64,000 nt of DNA, taken from assembly GCF_018401815.1 (NCBI RefSeq), contig NZ_JAGYKG010000001.1, positions 642,388 to 706,387 on the forward strand, read 5' to 3'. A program made the position numbers and the translations under genes. Positions within the stretch are counted from its first letter, which is position 1. Each line of letters begins with the position of its first letter. The DNA is from Nonlabens sp. (GTDB taxonomy: Bacteria > Bacteroidota > Bacteroidia > Flavobacteriales > Flavobacteriaceae). Shown piece after piece: positions 28,652 through 37,660 of this stretch. The notes beneath the pieces were generated by a model that searched no databases, was not told the origin of the DNA, and saw only the letters and a list, made by a program, of their open reading frames with translations.

Positions 28652-31108
28652 ATGACTAAAAAAGAACTGTTTCATATAGCCGAAGACTACTTCCAGCAAC
28701 AAGGCTGGACGGCTTTCCCATTCCAAAAACAAACTTGGGATGCCTTTATCTCTGGAAAAAACGGATTGCTCAACGCACCCACTGGAAGTGGTAAAACCTA
28801 TGCGCTATGGGTAGCTATCGTTTTGAACTACATCAAATCAAATCCAGATTACAAGACCAAAAATAATAAAGGCTTAAAAGCGATCTGGATCACTCCGTTA
28901 AGGTCGCTTTCGCAAGAAATTGCGCAAACATCCCAAAAATTTGTAGATGGAATCGGATTGCCATTTACCGTAGGAATACGCTCTGGAGATACCTCCACAA
29001 AAGAAAGAGCCGCTCAAAAAAAGTCCCTACCCGACTTGTTAATCACCACACCAGAAAGTTTACACTTACTCCTCGCCACGAAGGATCACGCCCATCTCCT
29101 TAAAGATTGTAATGCTATTATTGTTGATGAATGGCATGAACTCTTAGGTACCAAACGTGGCGTCCAAATGGAATTGGGACTTTCGCGTCTTGCTGGTATC
29201 AATAACAACCTACGTATTTGGGGAATCAGTGCCACCATCGGTAATCTCGAGCAAGCCAGACAGGTGTTATTAGGGGTAGATTCTTCTCGCTTTCGCGAAA
29301 GCGTACTCATCAAATCAAATCTGAAAAAAAAGATACAAGTGCGATCCATCATACCAGAAACCATGGATAAATTTCCATGGCGTGGTCACCTGGGTTTGCA
29401 TTTACTGGAGGATGTTGTCAAGATCATCCATAAAAGCAGGTCTACACTTATTTTTACCAATACAAGAGCACAGTGTGAACTTTGGTTTCAAGCGCTAATG
29501 CACAGCCATCCTGAATTTGCCGGAGAAGTAGCGATGCACCACGGCTCTATCAATAAAGAAACGCGTATTTGGGTAGAAAATGCAATCAGAAATGAATCCT
29601 TAAAAGCTTGTATTTGTACCTCCTCGCTAGATTTAGGAGTAGACTTTGCGCCTGTAGAAACCATTATACAAATAGGTGGCCCCAAAGGTGTTGCTCGATT
29701 TTTACAACGCGCTGGAAGATCTGGACACCAGCCTGGAGAAACTTCTGTGATCTACTTTTTACCAACTCATGCCCTAGAGTTAATAGAAGCCAGCGCATTA
29801 CAAAAAGCAGTGACCACGCAAGCCGTAGAAGATCGTTTGCCCTATTTGAACTGCTATGACGTACTGATTCAATATTTGTGTACCCTAGCGGTTTCTGGCG
29901 GTTTTGATCCCATAGAAATTTACCCCGAGGTGAAAGGAACTTTTTGTTATCAAGAGTTGACTTATGAAGAATTTGAATGGTGTTTAAAATTTATCGTTTA
30001 TGGAAGTTCTTCTTTAGCTTCTTATGACGAGTATAAAAAGGTTTCTATAGATGAAGACGGCAGGTACTTTATAGACGATCGCGGTATCGCTATGAGACAC
30101 CGATTGCAAATGGGAACCATAGTCACCGGAACTGATATTACTGTAAAATACCTCACTGGCGGTTACATAGGCTCTATTGAAGAGTACTTTATAAGCCAGC
30201 TATCCCGTGGAGAGGTATTTGTTTTTGCTGGTCGCACCTTAGAATTCATACGATTCAAAGGGATGGTGGCACAAGTACGCAATTCTACTAGAAAAAAAGG
30301 CAAAGTAACCAACTGGATGGGAAGTCGCATGCCATTGAGCTCCCAACTAGGGGAGCTATTAAGAGAGGAGATGCAAAATTTCCAAACCGGAAGCCAACGC
30401 ACTCCAGAAGTCAAGGCTTTAAATGACATTATCGCAAGACAGCAAGAAGAAAGCACGGTGCCTCAAAAGCATGAATTTCTTATTGAAACCTTTAAAACCA
30501 GAGAAGGATACCATGCTGTTTTTTATCCTTTTGAGGGCAGACTGGTTCATATGGCAATGGCAGGATTGATCGCTTATCGCATCAGTTTGCTACAGCCTAT
30601 AAGCTTTTCACTTGCGTATAATGATTACGGATTTGAAATTTTAAGCGATCAAGAATTTGATATGCACAACGTGCTGGATAATAATTTAATCACATCAGAA
30701 ATGATCCTGGAAGATTTAGAAGCCAGTGTGAATGCTACCGAACTTGCCAAAAGAAAATTTAGAGACATCGCCGTGATTGCAGGACTTGTTTTTACTGGTT
30801 ATCCCAATAAGGCTGTAAAAGTAAAACACCTGCAAAGCAGCAGCCAATTGCTTTTTGAAGTCTTTAGAGATCATGAACCAGATAATTTACTCTTCCGTCA
30901 AGCCTATACAGAAACCTATGAGCAGGAAATAGAAGAATACCGATTGCGAGAAGCCTTTGAACGTATAGAAAATCAAACTATCGTCTGGAAAGCTTGTGAG
31001 CGACCTACGCCTTTCTCTTTCCCTATTATTACCGACCGCTTAAGAGAAAAGCTGAGTAGTGAACAACTAGCCGATCGCATCAAAAGAATGCAGTTGAAAT
31101 GGGATTAA
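28652..31108 (+). CDS. Ligase-associated DEXH-box DNA helicase (Lhr-like)
   Basis: The 818-residue SF2 helicase has Walker A APTGSGKT (42-49), Ia ITPLRSLSQEIAQ, a DEWH motif II (about 159-162), ISATIG (III), IFTNTRAQCE (IV), TSSLDLGVDFAPVE (V) and QRAGRSGHQPGE (VI). A long C-terminal Lhr-type region follows. The closest group is the DEXH helicase normally encoded beside an ATP-dependent DNA ligase, an exonuclease and a phosphoesterase, taken to act in DNA repair. None of these neighbours is present here. RFRESVLIKS at about 213-222 is encoded by the palindrome plus its 3' extension. A perfect 19-bp terminator hairpin follows. Confidence 0.9.
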   Translation: MTKKELFHIAEDYFQQQGWTAFPFQKQTWDAFISGKNGLLNAPTGSGKTYALWVAIVLNYIKSNPDYKTKNNKGLKAIWITPLRSLSQEIAQTSQKFVDGIGLPFTVGIRSGDTSTKERAAQKKSLPDLLITTPESLHLLLATKDHAHLLKDCNAIIVDEWHELLGTKRGVQMELGLSRLAGINNNLRIWGISATIGNLEQARQVLLGVDSSRFRESVLIKSNLKKKIQVRSIIPETMDKFPWRGHLGLHLLEDVVKIIHKSRSTLIFTNTRAQCELWFQALMHSHPEFAGEVAMHHGSINKETRIWVENAIRNESLKACICTSSLDLGVDFAPVETIIQIGGPKGVARFLQRAGRSGHQPGETSVIYFLPTHALELIEASALQKAVTTQAVEDRLPYLNCYDVLIQYLCTLAVSGGFDPIEIYPEVKGTFCYQELTYEEFEWCLKFIVYGSSSLASYDEYKKVSIDEDGRYFIDDRGIAMRHRLQMGTIVTGTDITVKYLTGGYIGSIEEYFISQLSRGEVFVFAGRTLEFIRFKGMVAQVRNSTRKKGKVTNWMGSRMPLSSQLGELLREEMQNFQTGSQRTPEVKALNDIIARQQEESTVPQKHEFLIETFKTREGYHAVFYPFEGRLVHMAMAGLIAYRISLLQPISFSLAYNDYGFEILSDQEFDMHNVLDNNLITSEMILEDLEASVNATELAKRKFRDIAVIAGLVFTGYPNKAVKVKHLQSSSQLLFEVFRDHEPDNLLFRQAYTETYEQEIEEYRLREAFERIENQTIVWKACERPTPFSFPIITDRLREKLSSEQLADRIKRMQLKWD
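29288..29303. repeat. Dispersed palindrome CGCTTTCGCGAAAGCG
   Basis: Perfect copy inside the helicase gene, read as RFRES. It is followed by TACTCATCAAA, shared with the comF copy at 52853. Confidence 0.9.
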
Positions 31109-31128
31109 GCTCGTTATTAGATATACTT

Positions 31129-31169
31129 ACAAAAGCAAAGCCAAACTAGAAGTTTGGCTTTGCTTTTGT
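31129..31169. terminator. Perfect 19-bp terminator hairpin
   Basis: ACAAAAGCAAAGCCAAACT and its exact complement flank a three-base loop. It lies between the convergent helicase and hflX genes and works on both strands. Confidence 0.9.
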
Positions 31170-31194
31170 ACTACTTATGATGGCTAAAGGAATC

Positions 31195-32409
31195 TTATTC
31201 CTCTTCTTCTACGTAATCAGGATATAAAAAAGAGTTATAAGGAAAACGTTCAATGTGAATCTCACGTACCTTGTCATAAACTTTCTTTTTAAAATCTTCC
31301 ATATTCTCTTTTTCTGTAGCAGAAATAAAAATAACGTTTTCTCCTAATTTTGCCATCCAAGTATCGCGCCACTCCTCTAAAGAATAATGAGCAGAAGTGC
31401 GTTCTTCCATTAAATCGGTCTCGTCATAATCTTGAGCTTGATACGCATCAATCTTATTAAAAACCATTATGGTAGGTTTATCTATAGCGCCTATCTCTCC
31501 TAAAATCCGATTTACTGAAGCAATGTGATCTTCAAAAGACTCATGAGATATATCAACGATATGAAGCAACAGGTCAGACTCCCTCACCTCGTCAAGTGTA
31601 GACTTAAAAGACTCTACCAATTGGGTAGGTAATTTTCTAATAAACCCTACCGTATCTGTTAACAAGAAAGGCAAATTGCCTATGACCACTTTTCTAACGG
31701 TAGTGTCTAAGGTCGCAAAGAGTTTGTTCTCAGCAAATACCTCACTTTTAGAAACCACATTCATTAACGTGCTCTTCCCAACATTGGTGTAACCTACTAA
31801 TGAAACACGCACTAGTTGTCCCCTGTTACCCCTTTGAGTCGACATTTGCTTGTCTATGGTGAGTAGTTTTTTCTTGAGTAAAGTGATGCGGTCGCGCACG
31901 ATACGCCTATCGGTCTCAATTTCCGTTTCTCCAGGACCACGCATCCCTATCCCCCCTTTTTGTCGCTCCAAGTGAGTCCACAAACCTACTAATCGAGGTA
32001 ATAAATACTCGTATTGAGCCAGTTCTACTTGAGTTCTTGCATAACTGGTTTGCGCTCGTTGGGCAAAAATGTCAAGAATCAAATAGGTTCTATCGATAAT
32101 TTTTGCCTCGAGTATTTTTTCAATGTTCTTTTGCTGTGCAGGAGAAAGCTCGTCATCAAAAATGATGGTTCCTATGTTGTTTGCTCGCACATATGCAGCA
32201 ACTTCTTCCATTTTACCTTTTCCTATAAAGGTTTTAGGATTGGGTTTTTGCATTTTTTGATGGAAACGTTTGCTAACGCTTGCACCAGCGGTATAAGCTA
32301 GAAACTCCAACTCATCCATATATTCATTAAGCTTTTCCTCGTTTTGTTGTTGTGTGATAACACCTACAAGAATTGCTTTTTCGTATTCGTGATTTTCTAA
32401 TTCTAACAT
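31195..32409 (-). CDS. hflX: Ribosome-associated GTPase HflX
   Basis: The ~404-residue protein starts at ATG 32409 (MLELENHEYEKA). A longer ATG at 32451 is disfavoured because a -7 word (32429-32436) lies inside that extension. The N-terminal HflX domain has FIGKGKMEEVAAYV and the helical linker has GGIGMRGPGETEIETDRR. The G domain has G1 GYTNVGKSTLM, G3 DTVGFIRKLP and NKID (G4). HflX splits stalled or hibernating 70S ribosomes under stress. The length and motif order are normal. Confidence 0.95.
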   Translation of the reverse strand: MLELENHEYEKAILVGVITQQQNEEKLNEYMDELEFLAYTAGASVSKRFHQKMQKPNPKTFIGKGKMEEVAAYVRANNIGTIIFDDELSPAQQKNIEKILEAKIIDRTYLILDIFAQRAQTSYARTQVELAQYEYLLPRLVGLWTHLERQKGGIGMRGPGETEIETDRRIVRDRITLLKKKLLTIDKQMSTQRGNRGQLVRVSLVGYTNVGKSTLMNVVSKSEVFAENKLFATLDTTVRKVVIGNLPFLLTDTVGFIRKLPTQLVESFKSTLDEVRESDLLLHIVDISHESFEDHIASVNRILGEIGAIDKPTIMVFNKIDAYQAQDYDETDLMEERTSAHYSLEEWRDTWMAKLGENVIFISATEKENMEDFKKKVYDKVREIHIERFPYNSFLYPDYVEEEE

Positions 32410-32428
32410 AAAAGTTTTTAGATGGTCA

Positions 32429-32436
32429 CAAAGATA
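32429..32436 (-). promoter_or_regulatory. -7 promoter word (TATCTTTG) for hflX
   Basis: Matches TAnnTTTG, 19 bases before ATG 32409, and decides that start. Confidence 0.5.
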
Positions 32437-32615
32437 CTTTTTTCCCTTCAAGCGATGCGTTAATTAGTATGAGCTTGTGAAAGCTAAAGTGAAATTTAAA
32501 GCCCTAACAGTTCATGAGCACCATAAATGACCGGATAACATCTACAACATTCAGGTAGAAACAATGACCTTGATATAAACAAGAAGCAACACAGACCTAT
32601 TTGCGTTTAAACTGA

Positions 32616-33062
32616 TTACTTCTTCAACAACTCTCGCGCTTTTTCAATAGCGAGCATGGTTCTTTCTTTAAGTTGAACGATTTCTTTTACTTCTTGTTCT
32701 AAAATAGGTAGTTTTTCATCTAAAGCCTCTTGAGTATCTGGAGTTGGTTCTCCGTAGGGAAACTTTTCAGAATAATCTTGCATCCATGACATCATAGCAT
32801 CATGTGAGGCCTTTAGGTTTTCTGAAGCAACCGCTACTTCTGATAACTCATTAGCATGTTCATTAACGACTAACTCTCCTTTTAACTCCATTAATACTCC
32901 CATTTTAGGCATGATTTCGTCGTGGACGTTCATCGCCTCTGCCTTGAGTAAATTATAGGATTCCATTTGTGCTTGTATAGCAGCTTCTTCTGGAGTCGGG
33001 ACGTTTTTACAAGCTGTTAAAGTGAATAAAACAATTGCGATGAAGTATAAGGTCTTTTTCAT
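32616..33062 (-). CDS. Small helical lipoprotein
   Basis: The 148-residue protein has a lipoprotein signal with lipobox LTAC (Cys at 18). The mature part is almost entirely helical and charged, with heptad-like Glu/Lys/Leu patterns, including a final segment EIVQLKERTMLAIEKARELL. It probably forms a coiled-coil bundle anchored in the envelope. No family is recognised. A TATCTTTG promoter word sits 16 bases upstream of the ATG. Confidence 0.72.
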   Translation of the reverse strand: MKKTLYFIAIVLFTLTACKNVPTPEEAAIQAQMESYNLLKAEAMNVHDEIMPKMGVLMELKGELVVNEHANELSEVAVASENLKASHDAMMSWMQDYSEKFPYGEPTPDTQEALDEKLPILEQEVKEIVQLKERTMLAIEKARELLKK

Positions 33063-33078
33063 TATTCCGTTTTAATGA

Positions 33079-33086
33079 CAAAGATA
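33079..33086 (-). promoter_or_regulatory. -7 promoter word (TATCTTTG) for the helical lipoprotein
   Basis: Matches TAnnTTTG, 16 bases before the ATG. Confidence 0.5.
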
Positions 33087-33212
33087 GTGGACAGAAAGTA
33101 ACGTCACTCCTTGGACTCCAGATAAATTTCCTTCTCTTGCAATTGGATCAAACTTTCAAAGACTTATTTTTGAGAGCTGATTTTTACCTTTTTATTATAA
33201 ACCACAAGCCTA

Positions 33213-34136
33213 TTGTTTCCCATTGCCTTCCATCCTATCTATCAGCACCCCTTGCCAGACGGTCACCGCTTCCCGATGCTCAAATATGAATTACTACCGC
33301 AACAATTACTGCATGAAGGTACTGCCATTGCAACCGACTTTTTTGAACCCAGTAAACCATGTGATGACCAAGATGTTTTAAGAGTACATACCGCCTCATA
33401 CCTTCAAGAATTGAAAGATATTTCCTTGGATAAACGAGCCGCTAGAAAGCTGGGCTTCCCTTTAAGTGAACAATTGGTAGCACGCGAACTGCGCATTGCA
33501 CAAGGAACTATTGAAGGCTGTCTAAAAGCTTACGAGTACCGTGTCGCTATGAATATTGCAGGAGGCACTCATCATGCTTATACCGACCATGGAGAGGCCT
33601 TTTGTTTGTTGAACGATCAAGCTATTGCAGCGAGGTACTTGCAACATCAGGGGCTTGCTGAAAAGATTCTGATAGTAGATCTAGACGTACATCAAGGGAA
33701 TGGAACTGCTGAAATTTTCCAAAATGACGATAGTGTTTTTACCTTTTCTATGCACGGCGCTGGTAATTATCCGTTTAAAAAGGAACTTTCAGATCTAGAT
33801 ATAGCTGTTCCTGACGGTTCAGGAGATGAGGATTACCTCAGCCTACTCCAAAACACGCTGCCTGATTTGATCGCCCAAGAACAACCAGACTTTATTTTCT
33901 ATTTGTGTGGTGTGGACGTTTTGGAGAGTGACAAGCTAGGCAAGCTGAGTATGACTCTTAACGGCTGTAAAGAACGCGATCTTTTTGCCTTGTCCGCTTT
34001 CGCGAAAGCGAGATCAAAAAACAACTCCTTCATACCTGTTCAATGCAGTATGGGCGGAGGCTATTCTCCAGAAATTAAGACCATCATTGAAGCTCATGCC
34101 AATACCTTTAGAGTCGCTAGATCTATTTTTAACTAA
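33213..34136 (+). CDS. Histone-deacetylase-family zinc hydrolase
   Basis: The 307-residue protein has the arginase/deacetylase fold. IAFHPIYQHPLPDGHRFPM is the typical N-terminus. The catalytic His pair is in GGTHHA (H120, H121). The zinc ligands D158 and H160 (VDLDVHQGNG) and D235 (CGVDVL) are all present, so it should be active. Bacterial members remove acetyl or other acyl groups from small amines or proteins, possibly polyamines. The start is TTG at 33213: an in-frame TAA lies at 33198-33200, no ATG is between them, and the family N-terminus begins right there. AFAKA (262-266) is encoded by the dispersed palindrome. Confidence 0.9.
   Translation: MFPIAFHPIYQHPLPDGHRFPMLKYELLPQQLLHEGTAIATDFFEPSKPCDDQDVLRVHTASYLQELKDISLDKRAARKLGFPLSEQLVARELRIAQGTIEGCLKAYEYRVAMNIAGGTHHAYTDHGEAFCLLNDQAIAARYLQHQGLAEKILIVDLDVHQGNGTAEIFQNDDSVFTFSMHGAGNYPFKKELSDLDIAVPDGSGDEDYLSLLQNTLPDLIAQEQPDFIFYLCGVDVLESDKLGKLSMTLNGCKERDLFALSAFAKARSKNNSFIPVQCSMGGGYSPEIKTIIEAHANTFRVARSIFN
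33995..34010. repeat. Dispersed palindrome CGCTTTCGCGAAAGCG
   Basis: Perfect copy inside the deacetylase gene, read as AFAKA. Confidence 0.9.
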
Positions 34137-34180
34137 AACGTTTCCTTTGAAAAGCAACTTGCTTTTTAGTGACCTTATTT

Positions 34181-34609
34181 TTACGACAGCCAGCCTTTAA
34201 AGCGCACGTTGCGAGCAAAAACCCATAATAACAATCCCAATAAAGGAATTGTTATAAATAAAAATCGATCTGGCTCACTCATTATGTTCCAGGCTCCAAT
34301 ACTGATGTAATATCCCGTAGAAATAAAAATACATAGTAAAGAGATCAATGAAAGTAAAACAGCCATTTTACGCTTAAACAGTAGGGCTACAGTAGCAAAA
34401 AGCCCCGTTAATACTGCTATCCCATAATTAAAAAGATACCAAGAAGGTCTATTATTATAAAGTTCTAACTGTTCTTCATTCATAAGATCAGTTACCACTT
34501 CTGGGGCGAGTATTTCTGCAGTTAGAAAGCCTAATCCTATAAGATTCCATAATAAAAAAATAATCACAACAGCCCAGAACCATATTTTAGGTCGATTAGA
34601 ATAAGTCAT
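34181..34609 (-). CDS. Four-helix membrane protein of unknown function
   Basis: Started at ATG 34609 (MTYSNRPKIWFWAVV), the protein has about 142 residues and four hydrophobic segments. A longer start at 34672 would add a further hydrophobic stretch. A polar loop with NEEQLELYNNRPSWYL separates helices 1 and 2. This pattern is common in small flavobacterial inner-membrane proteins, sometimes described as sugar-transporter-like, without known function. Confidence 0.68.
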   Translation of the reverse strand: MTYSNRPKIWFWAVVIIFLLWNLIGLGFLTAEILAPEVVTDLMNEEQLELYNNRPSWYLFNYGIAVLTGLFATVALLFKRKMAVLLSLISLLCIFISTGYYISIGAWNIMSEPDRFLFITIPLLGLLLWVFARNVRFKGWLS

Positions 34610-34769
34610 CACGCAAGGTTTTAAGAAGAAGAAAATAAAGTTAGTAAAAATTAAACCTATCGCGATCAGCATTTGTAACCATTTATCAAATAGGTGTTGA
34701 TAAAAATAGCCTTCGAAATCGTTTGAAGTATCAAAAAAAATTAACTTGCACCTTCAAAAGACCCAAAAC

Positions 34770-36044
34770 ATGAGCAATCGATCTATGAAACCAGAAAGTC
34801 TAATGATGTCTTATGGTTATAAACCAGAATTATCTGAGGGCGCTATAAAATGCCCAATTTTTTTAACCTCTACGTTTGTATTTAAAAGCGCAGAAGAAGG
34901 AAAAGCCTTTTTTGAGTTGGCGTACGGTAAAAGAGAGCAACTTCCTGGTGAAGAAATGGGATTGATTTACAGTCGTATTAACAATCCAGATTTAGAAGTA
35001 CTAGAAAATAGACTGCGTCTTTGGGATCAAGCAGATGATTGCGCCGTATTTTCAAGCGGAATGAGTGCTATTTCTACGGTTCTTTTAGAATTTTTAAAGC
35101 CTGGAGACTTATTGTTATTTAGCTCTCCTACTTACGGGGGTACCGATCATTTTATCAATCATTTCCTACCTAAAATAGGCGTTCATACGTTAGGGTTTAC
35201 CTCAGAAATGACAGAAGATGAATTATATGATACTATTGCAAATTCAGGTCAAGCAGACCGGTTAACTCATGTTCACCTAGAAACCCCTGCAAATCCTACC
35301 AATTCACTTATTGATATAGAAATGGTGCGTCGCGTGGTAGATCGATTTAAAACAGAAGAAAAAGTAAGTGTTGCTGTGGACAATACCTACATGGGCCCCT
35401 TATGGCAGCATCCTTTAAAACACGGCGCTGATTTGGTGATGTATAGCGCTACTAAATATATAGGAGGCCATAGTGATTTGATTGCTGGAGCAGTTTTGGG
35501 AAGTGCCGAGTTGATGGTGCGTGTGAAAACACTGCGTACCTTTCTAGGAAACATGGCCTCACCCCACACTGGCTGGATGTTGTTACGTAGTCTAGAAACT
35601 TTGAAAATTAGAATGGAGGCTATGCAAGCTAATGCTATTCAGGTAGCCAATTTCTTAAAAGACCACAAGAAAGTAGCTCAAATTAAATACTTAGGACTTA
35701 TCCAAGAGGGGACTCGCAATTACGAAATTTATAAACAGCAATGCTCTGGTCCAGGAGCCATGGTTAGTTTTTATATTAAAGGTGGTGAAAAGGAAGCTTT
35801 TAAATTTCTCAATTCTTTAAGGCTCGTAAAACTTGCAGTGAGTCTGGGCGGTACAGAAAGCCTTGCGGAACATCCTAAAAGCATGACACATGCCGGCGTT
35901 GACGAGCAACACTTAGAAAATATAGGAGTAACAGATGCGTTAGTAAGATTATCCATAGGTGTCGAAAATTATGAAGATTTAATATGGGATGTTTCTCAAG
36001 CCTTAGATCAAGTTGTTGTAAACGATCATGCCATGGCAGAGTAA
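34770..36044 (+). CDS. Cystathionine gamma-synthase/methionine gamma-lyase family PLP enzyme
   Basis: The start is ATG 34770 (MSNRSMKPESLMMSYG); a TTG eight codons earlier is less likely. The ~424-residue protein has the Cys/Met-metabolism fold: YSRINNPDLEVLENRL (cofactor tyrosine and arginine), SSGMSAISTVLL, VDNTYMGPLWQHPLKHGAD with the cofactor-binding Asp, and YSATKYIGGHSD with the Schiff-base Lys. SLGGTESLAEHP is the usual substrate-carboxylate region. Elimination or replacement at the gamma carbon of sulfur amino acids is expected, but the exact reaction (synthase versus lyase) cannot be told from sequence. No other Met genes are adjacent. Confidence 0.88.
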   Translation: MSNRSMKPESLMMSYGYKPELSEGAIKCPIFLTSTFVFKSAEEGKAFFELAYGKREQLPGEEMGLIYSRINNPDLEVLENRLRLWDQADDCAVFSSGMSAISTVLLEFLKPGDLLLFSSPTYGGTDHFINHFLPKIGVHTLGFTSEMTEDELYDTIANSGQADRLTHVHLETPANPTNSLIDIEMVRRVVDRFKTEEKVSVAVDNTYMGPLWQHPLKHGADLVMYSATKYIGGHSDLIAGAVLGSAELMVRVKTLRTFLGNMASPHTGWMLLRSLETLKIRMEAMQANAIQVANFLKDHKKVAQIKYLGLIQEGTRNYEIYKQQCSGPGAMVSFYIKGGEKEAFKFLNSLRLVKLAVSLGGTESLAEHPKSMTHAGVDEQHLENIGVTDALVRLSIGVENYEDLIWDVSQALDQVVVNDHAMAE

Positions 36045-36156
36045 TATCCATGAGCTGCATAGCCTTTTATAAATGGCCTGTTTGAGAAAAAAATCTCTTT
36101 TAGGTCTTTCTTTCATTGTAATTATGCGAACTTTGCATAAGCTCCGTTACTATACT

Positions 36157-36708
36157 ATGAAATTAAGATTAGCTCTTTTATTACTGTTTATAAGTCTTGG
36201 TTTTTTAAGTCCCGCACAAGAACATGTGATTAGCGCAGCAACCACATTAAGTGATGATTGCAGCAGCTTATTAGATAAGAAATTAGATTTTCTAATAGAT
36301 GGAAGTTTTCAAGATGAATCTTCCTTAAAGAAAGAAATCGAGAGGTTGAAAGAATGTGGTCTAGACGATTTTGATGTGAAATTTTTTGGCCGTATGGAAT
36401 CCATGTCAGCCATGTTGCGCAAGATGACCAAAGAAAAAGAACTCGAGCAACTGAGCTTTGAAGATCTAGTTACTCAAATAGAAAAAATAAAAGCGACTAG
36501 TGGTTTTTTAAAAATAAAGAACATTACCTTATTATCAGAAACCCTTGCTACTCGTACAGGAAATTTAAAAAACTGGAATGAGGATATTAAAATTTTTCAA
36601 GAATTGGGCGCTTCCAAAAATGTGATCTCACAAGTATTTGAATATTTAGAAGCCCATCCCGAGAATACAAAAAGCTATCAGGAGATTTTAAAGTCTTTAA
36701 AGAAGTAA
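36157..36708 (+). CDS. Secreted helical protein of unknown function
   Basis: Starting at ATG 36157, the protein has 183 residues and a clear signal peptide (MKLRLALLLLFISLGFLSPA, cleaved before Q). The upstream in-frame ATG at 36073 would bury the signal and is disfavoured. The mature part is charged and helical with two Cys early on (DDCSSLL, LKECGLDD), which might form a disulfide. No family is recognised. Confidence 0.7.
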   Translation: MKLRLALLLLFISLGFLSPAQEHVISAATTLSDDCSSLLDKKLDFLIDGSFQDESSLKKEIERLKECGLDDFDVKFFGRMESMSAMLRKMTKEKELEQLSFEDLVTQIEKIKATSGFLKIKNITLLSETLATRTGNLKNWNEDIKIFQELGASKNVISQVFEYLEAHPENTKSYQEILKSLKK

Positions 36709-36894
36709 AAAATAGGAGCTGCGTGTTCAAATAAAACTTATCAAACAAGTTATCACCCGAGTAAAACGGTTTAATGGCATAGTTATGAGTAATCATTACT
36801 ATGATAGGGTTCTCAAAATGAGAGAGGCAAGTTTTATTTTAAAAAACGCCACCTTAATTCATGTCGCTACTTATAAAGACTTAAAAAACAGCCT

Positions 36895-37635
36895 TTATTT
36901 GTGATTCAATACAATAGCATCACTCAATTTTTTCACTTCTGCAAAAGTAGTCTTGTGCAATTTCTTGTTTGGACTACTCATGTAATTGAACTCAGAAAGC
37001 AATGCTTCTATCAACTCTTTTGCTTCTTTTGGCTTTTCCCTTTCTAATAAAAATTGGGCAAATACCAATCGCTCTTGATAATTGGAATAACGCACATCAA
37101 GAGCCTTAAAGCTCTTCTCTGCATTATTAAATTTACCCAATGCTTTGTAAGACAACCCTAAATAAAATAAAATTTTAGAGGCTTTGAATTCTGAATTGGC
37201 TTTAAGAGACGTTGCTGCTGCCACAACCTTCTCATAATTATTTAAAAAGTAATATGTCACGACCAGTTGTTCTTGGACATACACATCATTTTTGTGAGGG
37301 CCGTCTAGAACTGTTTGATAGTTCAAAAGAGCTTCTTGGTACTCTGTACTTTTAAAATAGGCGTCAGCAAGTGCAACCCTACTTGCAAAAGTATCTGAAA
37401 ATTCGACCTTTTCAATGAGCTCCTTGATCCTTTTAGAAGGATTGATCGCTGTGGTGATTTCATTGCTTATTTCTTGAGCATCTTTAGTGATAAAAACATT
37501 CATAAATAAATAGATCAACGCACCAATTACTGGTAGAAATAAAACAATAGCATACCAATAGACCTCTCTTTTGTTTTTATAAGCGTCATAACAGCAATAT
37601 ACTTGTAAGGCAATGGTGAGGTAATAATATATCAT
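36895..37635 (-). CDS. Membrane protein with cytoplasmic TPR-like repeats
   Basis: The 246-residue protein has two N-terminal hydrophobic helices (about 1-17 and 27-48, VLFLPVIGALIYLFMNV) resembling the PLDc_N-type membrane anchor. About five tetratricopeptide-like helix pairs follow (FASRVALADAYFKSTEYQEALLNY, ILFYLGLSYKALGKFNNAEKSF). TPRs bind protein partners, so this is probably a scaffold; the partner is unknown. It begins 25 bases after the CNNM/CBS gene stops, so the two are likely co-transcribed. Confidence 0.75.
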   Translation of the reverse strand: MIYYYLTIALQVYCCYDAYKNKREVYWYAIVLFLPVIGALIYLFMNVFITKDAQEISNEITTAINPSKRIKELIEKVEFSDTFASRVALADAYFKSTEYQEALLNYQTVLDGPHKNDVYVQEQLVVTYYFLNNYEKVVAAATSLKANSEFKASKILFYLGLSYKALGKFNNAEKSFKALDVRYSNYQERLVFAQFLLEREKPKEAKELIEALLSEFNYMSSPNKKLHKTTFAEVKKLSDAIVLNHK

Positions 37636-37660
37636 TGATAAATTGGCTCTAAAGAATTGA

